This document shows, one piece after another, positions 18,601 through 32,902 of a stretch of DNA of 64,000 nucleotides (its first letter is position 1; every line of letters starts with the position of its first letter). The stretch is taken from NCBI RefSeq assembly GCF_024347455.1, contig NZ_AP025483.1, positions 2,976,001 through 3,040,000 of the forward strand, written 5' to 3'. The stretch is from Vibrio echinoideorum (lineage in GTDB: Bacteria; Pseudomonadota; Gammaproteobacteria; Enterobacterales; Vibrionaceae). The notes beneath the pieces were generated by a model. It searched no databases. It saw only the letters and a program-made list of their open reading frames with translations, and had not been told where the DNA came from. A program made the position numbers and the translations under genes.

Positions 18601-20238
18601 GAAGGCGGTCAACTACCTGGTGATAAGGTAGATGATTGGATTGGCGCAACGCGTCACTCGACTCCGGGCGTAGGTCTTATTTCGCCACCGCCACACCACG
18701 ATATCTACTCAATCGAAGATTTGGCTCAGCTAATCTACGATCTGAAAAACGCGAACCGTAATGGCCGTGTAAATGTGAAGCTAGTATCGGAAGCAGGTGT
18801 AGGTACGATTGCATCGGGTGTAGCAAAAGCGAAAGCTGACGTGGTACTTATTGCAGGTTTTGATGGTGGTACGGGGGCATCTCCGATGTCTTCTATCCGT
18901 CACACTGGTCTGCCTTGGGAGCTGGGTCTAGCTGAAACGCACCAAACACTACTGAAAAACGGCCTACGTAACCGTATCGTTGTTCAGTCTGATGGTCAGA
19001 TGAAAACACCACGTGACCTTGCAGTTGCAACGTTACTTGGCGCTGAAGAATGGGGCGTAGCAACAGCTGCTCTAGTTGTTGAAGGCTGTATCATGATGCG
19101 TAAGTGTCACAAGAATACCTGCCCTGTTGGTATCGCAACACAGAACAAAACTCTTCGTGAGCGTTTCGACGGCCGCGTAGAAGACGTAGTAACGTTCTTC
19201 CAATACATGGCTGAAGGTCTACGTGAAGTCATGGCTGAACTTGGCTTCCGCTCTATCGATGAGATGGTTGGTCAATCGCACAAACTTAAAGTTCGTGATG
19301 ACATCGGTCACTGGAAGTACAAGAACCTAGATCTAACACCGGTACTGCACATTGAGCAGGCTCGTGCAGAAGATGGTATCTACAACCAGACAACACAGAA
19401 TCATAATCTTGAGGACGTTCTAGACCGTAAGTTGATTCAGGCTGCAATCCCAGCGCTTGAGAAAGGTGAAGCGGTTACCGCTCAGTTCCCTATCATCAAC
19501 ACGGACCGTTCAGCGGGTACGATGCTGTCGAACGAAATATCTAAAGTTTACAAAGACCAAGGTTTACCACAACCAATGAACGTTAAGTTCCACGGTAGTG
19601 CAGGCCAATCTTTCGGTGCATTCCTTGCGAAAGGCGTGAAGTTCGAAGTTGAAGGTGACGCGAACGATTACTGGGGTAAAGGTCTGTCTGGCGGTACTTT
19701 AGTACTGTACCCAGACGCGAGATCTTCTATCGTTGCTGAAGATAACATCGTGGTTGGTAACGTCTGTTTCTACGGCGCAACTTCTGGTGAATCTTTCATT
19801 CGCGGTATGGCTGGCGAACGTTTCTGTGTTCGTAACTCTGGTGCGAAGGTTGTTGTTGAAGGTGTTGGTGACCACGGTTGTGAATACATGACTGGCGGTG
19901 TTGCCATTATCCTAGGTTCAACAGGTCGTAACTTTGCTGCAGGTATGAGTGGCGGTGTCGCTTATGTTTGGGATAAAGCAGGCGATTTCGAAACTAAGCT
20001 AAACGCAGAGCTTGTAGACATCGATCCAATTGAACAAGAAGATAAAGATCTTCTACTCGATATGCTAACGAAGCATGTTGAATTCACAGGAAGTGAAGTT
20101 GCTCAGTCTTTCCTAGACAACTTTGAAGCAAGCGTTGCATCACTCGCTAAAGTAATGCCACGTGACTACAAAGCGGTTCTTGAAAAGCGTAAAGCTGAAG
20201 CACAACAGGCACAAACGGAAGAAGTGGAGGCAGTATAA
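15691..20238 (+). CDS. gltB: Glutamate synthase large subunit, divergent type (first copy)
   Basis: This is the alpha subunit of GOGAT, which moves the glutamine amide to 2-oxoglutarate to give glutamate. A 20-residue propeptide precedes C21 (DACGIGF), the amidotransferase nucleophile exposed by self-cleavage. The class II glutaminase domain (about 21-430), central domain, FMN-binding synthase domain (about 850-1220) and the C-terminal GXGXG beta helix follow. The 3Fe-4S motif Cys-x5-Cys-x4-Cys is present (CIMMRKCHKNTC). It differs clearly from E. coli GltB, which the second copy at 22106 resembles far more. The ATG at 15691 follows GGAAGG. The stop codon overlaps the gltD start by one base. 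Confidence 0.95.
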   Translation: MVDQEQNSQGLYTPELEHDACGIGFVAHLKNRKSHDVVTQALDMLARMEHRGGQGCDPCSGDGAGILLQKPHEFLLEEAVKLGIKLPSFEKYGVGVVLFPKDEHKRAQCRDILERNAQRLELEVIGYRELPTDNSMIGADPLSTEPQFEHVFISGGPGITPEELERKLYVLRNYTVRVCLESVSNIGDDFYINSMSYKTLVYKGQLTTEQVPQYFLDLQNPTMVTALALVHSRFSTNTFPRWRLAQPFRYIAHNGEINTVRGNLNWMKAREAILESDLFTQAEIDMLLPICQEGSSDSSNFDMALELLVLSGRTLPHALMMMIPEAWQENKNMDPTRRAFYQYHANVMEPWDGPASVCFTDGVQVGATLDRNGLRPSRYTVTKDDFLVMASESGVVEIAPENVEYRGRLQPGRIFVADLEQGRIISDEEVKDGIAKSQPYEKWVEENLLSLKKLPDASNEFNQPSPEKLLHKQQSFGVSSEEVNEIILPLAKTGYEPLSAMGADWPLAILSHQSQHLSNYFKQLFAQVTNPPIDPIRERMVMSLNTYLGKDQNLLAETPEHCQKVELESPVLSNSELEKLRAIDNEHLQSKTLDIVFQANGDQGKLERALKRICQYAEDAVIDGYSIILLTDRAVNSNHAAIPAMLAVGAVHHHLIRKGLRAKCDIVVETGDARETHHFATLIGYGANAVNPYLVIETIVELQRTKKLDPNVHPRELFDNYRKGVNGGLLKIFSKMGISTLQSYHGAQIFEALGVSKSVVEKYFTGTVSRIQGLTIDDIAREVLVRHRVGYPAREIPAQILDVGGVYQWKQRGEKHLFNPETISLLQESTRNKDYGQFKKYAKAVDDQGDNAATLRSQLDFIKNPAGSVPLAEVEPIEKILKRFATGAMSFGSISHEAHSTLAVAMNRIGAKSNSGEGGEDPARFERKENGDWERSAIKQVASGRFGVTSYYLSNADELQIKMAQGAKPGEGGQLPGDKVDDWIGATRHSTPGVGLISPPPHHDIYSIEDLAQLIYDLKNANRNGRVNVKLVSEAGVGTIASGVAKAKADVVLIAGFDGGTGASPMSSIRHTGLPWELGLAETHQTLLKNGLRNRIVVQSDGQMKTPRDLAVATLLGAEEWGVATAALVVEGCIMMRKCHKNTCPVGIATQNKTLRERFDGRVEDVVTFFQYMAEGLREVMAELGFRSIDEMVGQSHKLKVRDDIGHWKYKNLDLTPVLHIEQARAEDGIYNQTTQNHNLEDVLDRKLIQAAIPALEKGEAVTAQFPIINTDRSAGTMLSNEISKVYKDQGLPQPMNVKFHGSAGQSFGAFLAKGVKFEVEGDANDYWGKGLSGGTLVLYPDARSSIVAEDNIVVGNVCFYGATSGESFIRGMAGERFCVRNSGAKVVVEGVGDHGCEYMTGGVAIILGSTGRNFAAGMSGGVAYVWDKAGDFETKLNAELVDIDPIEQEDKDLLLDMLTKHVEFTGSEVAQSFLDNFEASVASLAKVMPRDYKAVLEKRKAEAQQAQTEEVEAV

Positions 20239-21707
20239 TGGGTAAGCCTACTGGATTTTTAGAACACGGTCGTGAGCTTCCAAAGAAGCTCGACCCATCT
20301 GTTCGTATCGAAGATAACAAAGAGTTCGTACTTAACGAAGAGTTTGGTGAAAAGATCAATACTCAAGCATCTCGTTGTATGGACTGTGGCGTACCTTTCT
20401 GTCACAACGGCTGTCCGATTGGTAACATCATCCCAGAATTCAATGATGCGGTTTATCGTGACAGCTGGGAAGAAGCTTGGAACATTCTAAGTTCTACCAA
20501 TAACTTCCCTGAGTTTACGGGTCGCGTGTGCCCTGCTCCTTGTGAAAGTGCGTGTGTTCTGGGTATCAACCAAGATCCAATCACTATTTGTAATATCGAG
20601 AAAACGATTGTTGAAACTGCGTACCGTGAAGGGTACGCAAAACCGAAAACGCCTCGCTCTCGCACAGGTAAATCTGTAGCAGTTATCGGGTCAGGCCCTG
20701 CTGGCCTAGCCGCAGCTGAGCAGCTAAACAGCGCGGGTCACTCAGTAACGGTATTTGAACGTGACGAAAAAGTCGGTGGTCTGCTGCGTTTTGGTATCCC
20801 AGATTTCAAACTGGGTATGGACGTAATTGATCGTAAGATCAACTTAATGGCTGAAGCGGGTGTTGAGTTTAAAGTAAACCAACACATTGGTGTTGATGTT
20901 AACGCTCAACAGCTACGTCAAGAGTTTGATGTGGTCCTGCTCACTGGTGGTTCTACTGTCCCACGTGACTTGCCAATCCCAGGTCGTGAGCTTAAAGGCG
21001 TTCATTTTGCCATGGAGTTCCTTGGTCAAAACAACCGCCGTGCCAACGACCTAGATCTAAAAACAGAAGAGCTTCACGCTAAAGATAAGCACATTGTGGT
21101 TATCGGTGGCGGTGATACTGGTTCTGACTGTGTTGGTACATCAAACCGTCATAAAGCAGCAAGCATTACTCAGGTTGAGATCATGCCGATCCCACCAGAG
21201 CAGCGCCCTGTGAATATGCCTTGGCCTCAGTACCCAATGATCATGAAGACCACTACCTCTCACGAAGAAGGTTGTGAGCGTCATTGGAACATCTTGACTA
21301 AAGAGTTCATCTCTGACGATAACGGTAATGTAACCGGACTTCGCATTGCTGACATTGTTTGGCAAGATGCGAAACCAGGTGAACGTCCGGGTTTTGATGA
21401 AGTGGCTAACTCTGAACGCGTTATTCCTTGTGATATGGCGTTCCTAGCAATGGGCTTCTTACACCCAGAACCAACTGGCGTGCTTGCTCAACTAGATATT
21501 AAACTGGACGAGCGCGGTAACGTTGCTTCTCAAGGCTACGCAACCAACCAGAAAGGCGTTTTCGCTGCAGGTGATATGCGTACTGGTCAATCTCTGGTTG
21601 TGCGTTGTATTAACGAAGGTCGTGAATGTGCAATTGCTATTGATGACTTCTTAATGGGTAACTCAAACTTAGAAGCGAAAGCTGATTCACTCATGCTTTC
21701 CGCATAA
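20238..21707 (+). CDS. gltD: Glutamate synthase small subunit, divergent type (first copy)
   Basis: The beta subunit takes electrons from NADPH through FAD and passes them to GltB. The N-terminal region (about 35-130) has the cysteine groups CMDCGVPFCHNGC and CPAPCESAC for two 4Fe-4S clusters. Two nucleotide-binding folds follow: [17 protein letters not shown] for FAD and IVVIGGGDTGSDCVGT for NADPH. The C-terminal GVFAAGDMRTGQSLVV is the usual FAD contact. At 489 residues it is slightly longer than the E. coli protein and reads more like plant and Gram-positive GltD. It is coupled to gltB by the TAATG overlap and ends before a two-hairpin region. Confidence 0.95.
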   Translation: MGKPTGFLEHGRELPKKLDPSVRIEDNKEFVLNEEFGEKINTQASRCMDCGVPFCHNGCPIGNIIPEFNDAVYRDSWEEAWNILSSTNNFPEFTGRVCPAPCESACVLGINQDPITICNIEKTIVETAYREGYAKPKTPRSRTGKSVAVIGSGPAGLAAAEQLNSAGHSVTVFERDEKVGGLLRFGIPDFKLGMDVIDRKINLMAEAGVEFKVNQHIGVDVNAQQLRQEFDVVLLTGGSTVPRDLPIPGRELKGVHFAMEFLGQNNRRANDLDLKTEELHAKDKHIVVIGGGDTGSDCVGTSNRHKAASITQVEIMPIPPEQRPVNMPWPQYPMIMKTTTSHEEGCERHWNILTKEFISDDNGNVTGLRIADIVWQDAKPGERPGFDEVANSERVIPCDMAFLAMGFLHPEPTGVLAQLDIKLDERGNVASQGYATNQKGVFAAGDMRTGQSLVVRCINEGRECAIAIDDFLMGNSNLEAKADSLMLSA

Positions 21708-21717
21708 TATTTCTCGG

Positions 21718-21738
21718 GCTAACGTCACTGACGTTAGC
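21718..21738. repeat. 21-bp palindrome after first gltD
   Basis: GCTAACGTCA and its exact complement flank a single base, 10 bp after the gltD stop. There is no T-run, so it is not a terminator alone; it may protect the 3' end or bind a protein. The real terminator lies 40 bp further on. Confidence 0.65.
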
Positions 21739-21776
21739 TTAGGGAAAAAGCAACACCCTTCCTAACTTTTATATTT

Positions 21777-21803
21777 GGCTAGCACTCGATGCTAGCCTTT
21801 TTT
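21777..21803 (+). terminator. Terminator of first glt operon
   Basis: An 8-bp perfect stem (GGCTAGCA/TGCTAGCC) with a CTCGA loop is followed by six T's, about 70 bp after the gltD stop. It separates the two GOGAT operons. Confidence 0.9.
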
Positions 21804-21900
21804 CTATCTGTCACTTTCCTTGCCTTTACAAGGTTTGTTAAATCACGTTAACAATCAACTTTGTATCCCTTTGATATAACACTACTATTCTAGATTATTA

Positions 21901-21937
21901 CGTGGTTAATCGCGTTTACGCATGATAATTAACCACG
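21901..21937. promoter_or_regulatory. Inverted repeat upstream of second gltB
   Basis: CGTGGTTAAT (21901-21910) and its exact complement (21928-21937) flank 17 bp, about 170 bp before the second gltB. The spacing suits a two-fold regulator site or a leader hairpin. No particular factor can be named. The rest of 21804-22105 shows no gene. Confidence 0.5.
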
Positions 21938-22105
21938 AACTTGACCTTAAACACAATTAGCTATACGTTGTAAAGCTGATGAAAATAAAACCACTGGGTT
22001 TTGTTAACACTACCAATAACGTTTAACTAGCTAGAAAAATAACAAGTATATGAATAGTTAGTCATTTACTGTCTGGATGACAGAGAAGCAAAAGGGAGAA
22101 TTGCA

Positions 22106-27998
<5,893 letters not shown>

Positions 27999-28028
27999 GT
28001 TTCCTTTACCGCTAAGTTAGTTACTATT

Positions 28029-28056
28029 AAAAGGATCCGTTATTGGATCCTTTTTT
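28029..28056 (+). terminator. Terminator of second glt operon
   Basis: AAAAGGATCC pairs with GGATCCTTTT around a 6-nt loop, with a T-run on the plus strand, 30 bp after the gltD stop. Confidence 0.9.
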
Positions 28057-28111
28057 ATAGAACAACTTTATCCATAAATGCACAATAACAAATAGATAAA
28101 CGGAAATAACT

Positions 28112-28540
28112 ATGACTAAAGCCGCTCTCCTCATTGTATCCCTTGTCGGCTTAACTGCGTGTAGCCAAGGAGTGACAACCATGACAGATAGAACCTCATC
28201 GCCTTGTGGTGATAAACCCAACTGTGTATCAACTCAAGATAACCGTGAACAACATGCTTTAACGGAATTTTCCCTGTCAGATTCTGTAACTCTCGATCAG
28301 ATTGAACAAGTTGCCCTCACCTTACCGGGCGCAAAAACCGCCAGTAAAACGGAAGACTATCTACGAGTTGAATGTACGTCTCGTATCATGCGTTTTGTCG
28401 ATGATTTAGAGCTCAAAACGGTAGATGGCAAACTGATCGTGCGTTCAGAGTCTCGCACTGGCCACTCAGATTTTGGTGTGAACCGAAAACGAGCTGAACA
28501 ACTTCGCGCTAGCTTAAAAAGCGAAGGCCTGATCAAATAG
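28112..28540 (+). CDS. DUF1499 family lipoprotein
   Basis: The protein is exported and lipid-anchored: MTKAALLIVSLVGLTACS gives a lipobox LTAC with Ser at +2. The mature part has the family start CGDKPNCVSTQ, then LPGAKTASKTEDYLRVECTSRIMRFVDDLELK and a closing SRTGHSDFGVNRKRAEQLR, which is the DUF1499 pattern. Its 142 residues make one domain. The biochemical role of this family is not established. It has its own space between two terminator-like hairpins, so it is probably a single gene. Confidence 0.85.
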   Translation: MTKAALLIVSLVGLTACSQGVTTMTDRTSSPCGDKPNCVSTQDNREQHALTEFSLSDSVTLDQIEQVALTLPGAKTASKTEDYLRVECTSRIMRFVDDLELKTVDGKLIVRSESRTGHSDFGVNRKRAEQLRASLKSEGLIK

Positions 28541-28574
28541 ATAAAAGAATACGCAGATAAATCGCTGCTATTCA

Positions 28575-28615
28575 GATGAGAAGTGCCTCTGGGCAGTCGC
28601 TCGACACTTCTTATC
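28575..28615. repeat. Inverted repeat between DUF1499 gene and mtnN
   Basis: Arms of 11 bp (GATGAGAAGTG, 28575-28585, and its complement with one mismatch, 28605-28615) flank 19 bp. No T-run follows. It may end the upstream transcript inefficiently or lie in the mtnN leader. Confidence 0.45.
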
Positions 28616-28667
28616 CATGCTACAATTTCGCTCTACTGTTTAAATATTATTTATTAAGAGACTACAC

Positions 28668-29363
28668 ATGAAAATCGGCATCATTGGCGCAATGGAGCAA
28701 GAAGTTGCGATCCTAAAGGCAGCAATTTCAGACATTATTGAAGTTAATAAAGGCGGTTGTACCTTTTTCTCTGGTCAGATAAATGGTGTTGACGTTGTTT
28801 TGCTTCAATCAGGCATTGGTAAAGTAGCCGCTGCAGTGGGTACTTCAATCCTACTAAGCGAATACCAACCAGATGTAGTACTAAACACTGGCTCTGCTGG
28901 CGGTTTTGATTCAACACTGAACCTTGGCGATGTGGTTATCTCAACTGAAGTTCGTCACCACGATGCAGATGTTACAGCTTTCGGTTACGAAATCGGCCAA
29001 ATGGCAGGTCAACCTGCAGCGTTCAAAGCGGACGACAAACTGATGGCTGTTGCTGAACAAGCATTAGCAAAAATGGAAGATAAGCACGCCGTTCGCGGTC
29101 TTATCTGTACTGGCGACGCATTTGTTTGCACAGCAGAACGCCAAGCGTTCATCCGCAAGCACTTCCCATCTGTCGTTGCTGTAGAGATGGAAGCATCTGC
29201 TATAGCTCAAGCTTGTCACCAATTCCAAGTACCATTCGTGGTTGTTCGTGCAATCTCTGACGTTGCAGACAAAGAATCACCAATGAGCTTCGAAGAGTTC
29301 CTGCCACTAGCAGCACAAAGCTCTTCAGAAATGGTTATCAAAATGGTTGCCCTACTAAAGTAA
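28668..29363 (+). CDS. mtnN: MTA/SAH nucleosidase
   Basis: MtnN (Pfs) splits 5'-methylthioadenosine and S-adenosylhomocysteine, recycling methionine and feeding autoinducer-2 synthesis via LuxS. The 231 residues match E. coli Mtn[14 protein letters not shown] with the catalytic Glu12, [31 protein letters not shown] and the catalytic Asp in ISDVADKES. The start is the first Met before the conserved strand. It is followed 10 bp later by cbiB and then btuF, an arrangement I also recall from other vibrios. Confidence 0.97.
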   Translation: MKIGIIGAMEQEVAILKAAISDIIEVNKGGCTFFSGQINGVDVVLLQSGIGKVAAAVGTSILLSEYQPDVVLNTGSAGGFDSTLNLGDVVISTEVRHHDADVTAFGYEIGQMAGQPAAFKADDKLMAVAEQALAKMEDKHAVRGLICTGDAFVCTAERQAFIRKHFPSVVAVEMEASAIAQACHQFQVPFVVVRAISDVADKESPMSFEEFLPLAAQSSSEMVIKMVALLK

Positions 29364-29373
29364 GCGACTAGAC

Positions 29374-30327
29374 ATGCAAACACTGTTTGATCAGGTATTT
29401 GCAAATGGCGTGCTCCTTGTAATGTGGGGAGCACTGCTTTTTCATTTAATCTTACCTATTCCCCATGCCGCACACCCCACGACCTTATGGCATAAGTTTG
29501 CTGAGCTTTTAGCAAGCAAGGTTAATAACAACCAAAATTATTCCCAAAGCTTAATCTCGGGCACATTAGCCTGGGGCGTAATGGTATTACCGGCTCTGGT
29601 TATTCTATTGGCACTGCAACCACTGGTTTGGCAATCTCAACTGTTTGAATTAGCGCTGTTATTACTGGCGATTGATTGGCGCAACAATGAAAAGCTAACA
29701 AACCAACTGATCAAAGCACTTGGCCGAGAAGATAAAGTCGCAGCTCGTCAGTTGCTGGCTCCGGTTGTCAATCGTCAGACTGAATCACTTTCATCACTTG
29801 GCCTAGGCAAAGCCGCCGCAGAAACCATCATCATGGGTTACGCTCGCAATGTGGTATGTGTTTTATTCTGGTACGCCATTGGTGGTGGAATTGCGGCTTT
29901 AATGTATCGCCTTGTAGTCGAGTTAGCTCGAGCTTGGTCACCAAGTCGCAAGCGATTTGCTCCATTCGGGTCAACAGCGATTAAGATAGTCGCTATCCTC
30001 GAATTCATACCGATACGTCTGTTTGCTTTGATGATCGTATGTGGTGATAAAGCCACACACACATTTAAAATGATGTTGGTCCAAAGCTCATCTTGGCCAC
30101 TACCAGGCCCGGCATGGTTAATCACCGCTGTAGGTAACAAGCTGGAATTATCATTGGGTGGCCCTGCGATTTACGACAATACCAAAGCCATTCGTGCAAA
30201 ATTAGGCGGCAGAATCGCCCCATCAGCCCTGCATTTATCGCAGGTTCAGAAGCTATTATTTGGCCGCATCGCTATCTGGATATTTTTACAAAGCCTAATC
30301 TTACTATTTGTTCACCAAGGGATTTAG
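29374..30327 (+). CDS. cbiB: CobD/CbiB family membrane protein
   Basis: CobD/CbiB proteins attach aminopropanol (phosphate) to adenosylcobyric acid, making adenosylcobinamide. This 317-residue protein is strongly hydrophobic, with several membrane segments (near 10-28, 60-80, 88-100, 150-190 and the C-terminus) and the family-like stretch LLAPVVNRQTESLSSLGLGKAAAETI followed by a membrane helix. It is more diverged from E. coli/Salmonella CbiB than its neighbours are from theirs, so the exact substrate is less certain. Co-transcription with btuF, one base downstream, supports a role in B12 salvage. Confidence 0.82.
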   Translation: MQTLFDQVFANGVLLVMWGALLFHLILPIPHAAHPTTLWHKFAELLASKVNNNQNYSQSLISGTLAWGVMVLPALVILLALQPLVWQSQLFELALLLLAIDWRNNEKLTNQLIKALGREDKVAARQLLAPVVNRQTESLSSLGLGKAAAETIIMGYARNVVCVLFWYAIGGGIAALMYRLVVELARAWSPSRKRFAPFGSTAIKIVAILEFIPIRLFALMIVCGDKATHTFKMMLVQSSSWPLPGPAWLITAVGNKLELSLGGPAIYDNTKAIRAKLGGRIAPSALHLSQVQKLLFGRIAIWIFLQSLILLFVHQGI

Positions 30328-30328
30328 A

Positions 30329-31198
30329 GTGAAACGTTCAGCACTTGTTACAAGCCTTACTCTTTTGTCTTCCAGCTTATGGCTACCTTTATCATTTGCA
30401 GAAGAAACATCACTGACTCCAGAAAAAGTACAGCCCGCTCAACGCGTAGTAAGCCTTGCTCCTCATGCTACTGAACTCGCGTATAGCGCAGGTTTGGGCG
30501 ACAATCTTGTTGCGGTAAGTGAGAGAAGTGATTACCCACCACAAGCCGATAAGCTTGAAAAAGTAGCGAACTATCAAGGTATCAAGGTTGAGAAAATCAT
30601 CGCGCTTCAACCTGATCTCATTCTCGCGTGGCCTGCTGGTAACCCACCAAGAGAACTCGCAAAGCTAGAGCAATTTGGTTTCAATATTTACTACTCAAGA
30701 ACCAAAAGCTTAGACAGCATCGCGACCAATATTGAGCAACTCAGCCAATATTCCGCTGACCCTAGTATCGGTGAGAACAATGCCCAAAAATACAGAGAAC
30801 AACTCAACGCGTTAAGGCTAAAATATAAAAACGCCGAGCCCGTAAATTATTTTTACCAGCTAAGTGAAAAGCCGATCATCACCGTTGCTCAAGGGCACTG
30901 GCCAAGTGAAGTGTTTGAGTTTTGTGGTGGCAACAATATTTTCGAAGACAGCGCATCCCCCTATCCACAAGTGGGTATCGAGCAAGTTGTCTTACGGAAA
31001 CCACAAGTGATCTTCACTTCTCAGCATGCGATTGAGAATGGAACCATGTGGCAAACTTGGGAAAATGAGATCCCAGCAGTTGCTCAAAATCAGATTTGGT
31101 CACTCAACTCTGACTGGATTAACCGCCCAACGACAAGAACTTTGAAGGCTATCCAGCAAGTATGCGATTTCTTCGATAGAGCTCGCCAAAATCACTAA
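30329..31198 (+). CDS. btuF: Vitamin B12 ABC transporter substrate-binding protein
   Basis: BtuF carries cobalamin through the periplasm to the BtuCD transporter. A signal peptide (KRSALVTSLTLLSSSLWLPLSFA) is followed by the periplasmic binding fold typical of class III proteins: RVVSLAPHATELAYSAGLGDNLVAVSERSDYP and IALQPDLILAWPAGNP. The start is most likely GTG at 30329, one base after the cbiB stop, because AGGGA sits 6 bp upstream; an upstream TTG inside cbiB is a poorer choice. BtuC and BtuD are not in the window. Confidence 0.92.
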   Translation: MKRSALVTSLTLLSSSLWLPLSFAEETSLTPEKVQPAQRVVSLAPHATELAYSAGLGDNLVAVSERSDYPPQADKLEKVANYQGIKVEKIIALQPDLILAWPAGNPPRELAKLEQFGFNIYYSRTKSLDSIATNIEQLSQYSADPSIGENNAQKYREQLNALRLKYKNAEPVNYFYQLSEKPIITVAQGHWPSEVFEFCGGNNIFEDSASPYPQVGIEQVVLRKPQVIFTSQHAIENGTMWQTWENEIPAVAQNQIWSLNSDWINRPTTRTLKAIQQVCDFFDRARQNH

Positions 31199-31272
31199 CT
31201 ATTTGCTGTATTTTTTCGTACAATTCGCCACCGACCTGTCCCTACAATTTCAACCATAAGAGCACCAGTATC

Positions 31273-31890
31273 ATGGACTCCATGCTGCTTTATATTATCG
31301 ATTTATTTGGTACTGCCATTTTTGCTGTATCAGGCGTATTTGTCGCAGGCCGTCTTAAGATGGACCCCTTTGGCGTTGCCGTTTTAGGCAGTGTCACCGC
31401 AATTGGTGGCGGTACTATTCGTGACATGGCATTGGGTGCGACTCCCGTGTTTTGGATCACCGATACCACCTACCTTTGGGTGATTATCACCACCTGCTTG
31501 TTGACTATGATCATAGTGAGACGTCCAAAGCGTTTGGCGTGGTGGATACTGCCCGTTTGTGATGCTATTGGATTAGCGGTGTTTGTTGGGATCGGTGTTG
31601 AAAAAGCATTGATTTATCAAGACTCAGCATTAGTCGCTATCATCATGGGCGTAATTACTGGCTGTGGTGGCGGCATTATTCGTGACGTTTTAGCCAGAGA
31701 AGTGCCAATGATCCTAAGAAGCGAAGTCTACGCGACCGCTTGTATCATTGGCGGCTCCTTCCACACCATCGCTATTAGCATGGGCCACGATTCAGAAACC
31801 GCATTTTTAGCCGGAGTGTTATCAACGCTACTCATTAGGCTTGGCGCTATTCGTTGGCATTTATCATTGCCGACCTTCGCAATCAAATAA
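31273..31890 (+). CDS. TRIC-type cation channel family protein (UPF0126)
   Basis: This 205-residue membrane protein is built from two internal repeats of three helices, each with the glycine motif: GGGTIRDMALG (about residues 46-56) and GGGIIRDVLAR (about 132-142). This is the signature of the bacterial trimeric intracellular cation channel family (YadS/YicG group), which conducts monovalent cations. The N-terminus DLFGTAIFAVSGVFVAGR is typical. The gene follows btuF by about 75 bp but its function is unrelated; it ends at a clear terminator. Confidence 0.92.
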   Translation: MDSMLLYIIDLFGTAIFAVSGVFVAGRLKMDPFGVAVLGSVTAIGGGTIRDMALGATPVFWITDTTYLWVIITTCLLTMIIVRRPKRLAWWILPVCDAIGLAVFVGIGVEKALIYQDSALVAIIMGVITGCGGGIIRDVLAREVPMILRSEVYATACIIGGSFHTIAISMGHDSETAFLAGVLSTLLIRLGAIRWHLSLPTFAIK

Positions 31891-31907
31891 AGAGATCGAT
31901 AACTAAG

Positions 31908-31930
31908 AGGCTCCGTCAAGGAGCCTTTTT
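31908..31930 (+). terminator. Terminator after TRIC channel gene
   Basis: AGGCTCC pairs with GGAGCCT around GTCAA, followed by five T's, 18 bp after the stop. Confidence 0.9.
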
Positions 31931-32006
31931 AATTCGTTTTCAAATCACTTATATCCTCAGTTTCACCCTACAAAGATCCCCCCTTCTTTCCTGAGACTCA
32001 ATTTAG

Positions 32007-32070
32007 TTAACTCATTAACTCATTAACTCTTTAACTCATTAACTCATTAGCTCATTAGCTCATTAGCTCA
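32007..32070. repeat. 8-bp tandem repeat, eight copies
   Basis: Eight copies of TTARCTCA run without a break: the first five carry A (one of these ends in T), the last three carry G in the fourth position. The block is in the gap between the TRIC terminator and the flavodoxin gene, so it may lie near that gene's promoter. The unit resembles the TTAGCTC array at 7245. Confidence 0.95.
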
Positions 32071-32186
32071 TTAATTACCATGTTAGTAATGTTTTTTATT
32101 TACTTATCTAGTTAACAGGCTACATTAGTAAATAAATGACTTTATAAATAATTCTATTTACTAACAGTGACAATAGGGAGTTCGAG

Positions 32187-32768
32187 ATGAGTATCAATAA
32201 AGTGGGCATTGTTTTCTTCTCTAAGAATGGAGCGACTAAACAAGTCGCAGAGACAATCGCTGAAGGCATTAACACTCAACAATCTAACTCTGCACTGCTC
32301 ATTGAAGTACTCTCGACTGAAGTAGTCGAAGGAAGATATGTCAATGACGATAAGCTCAACGCATTAGACAGTTGTGATGCGATTATCTTTGGCGCGCCAA
32401 CCTACATGGGATCACCAGCGGCTCAATTTAAGAGCTTTATGGATGCGAGCAGTGATACCTATTGTAAGAAAGCATGGCGAAATAAGCTCGCTGCAGGTTT
32501 CACTACTGGTGGTAGCCTTAACGGTGAGCAGCAACAAACCTTGCTAAGCTTTTTCACCCTGGCTTGTCAGCATGGCATGATTTGGGCAGGGCTTGATATC
32601 TCAAAGCATATTGATGACCTAGGTTTGAATCGCACAGGTTCAAGTATTGGTTTGGTCGCCAGTAATGATCAAACGGCTGAGAGCACCAATAATCACATTA
32701 ACAGTAATGATCTAAAAACCGCTTTCTATTTTGGTCAACGCATTGCGAGTCTAGTTAAGAAAATCTAA
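32187..32768 (+). CDS. Flavodoxin family protein (WrbA/NQO-like)
   Basis: This is a 193-residue FMN-binding fold. The first loop FFSKNGATKQVAETIAEGI binds the FMN phosphate, and IIFGAPTYMGSPAAQFKSFMD is the second FMN loop, as in WrbA-type NAD(P)H:quinone oxidoreductases and related flavodoxins. LAAGFTTGGSLNGEQQQTL matches the third. It is probably a cytoplasmic quinone or iron-flavin reductase, but the electron donor cannot be told from sequence. AGGGAG precedes the ATG. The LysR regulator that follows in the same direction may control it. Confidence 0.88.
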   Translation: MSINKVGIVFFSKNGATKQVAETIAEGINTQQSNSALLIEVLSTEVVEGRYVNDDKLNALDSCDAIIFGAPTYMGSPAAQFKSFMDASSDTYCKKAWRNKLAAGFTTGGSLNGEQQQTLLSFFTLACQHGMIWAGLDISKHIDDLGLNRTGSSIGLVASNDQTAESTNNHINSNDLKTAFYFGQRIASLVKKI

Positions 32769-32902
32769 CTAGCTAATTTCCTAATTAACGAGCTAACGTC
32801 AAAAATCCTAGCTTGTCTGATATCTATAAGCTCAGACTAGAGAATGAATGGTGTTTAAGGTAACTTGGTTCAATCATTCCCAACTTTCATGAATATCACT
32901 AA

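Noticed and set aside
32007..32070. Could the 8-bp array be a CRISPR?
   Set aside because: Units are contiguous with no spacers; it is a simple tandem repeat.
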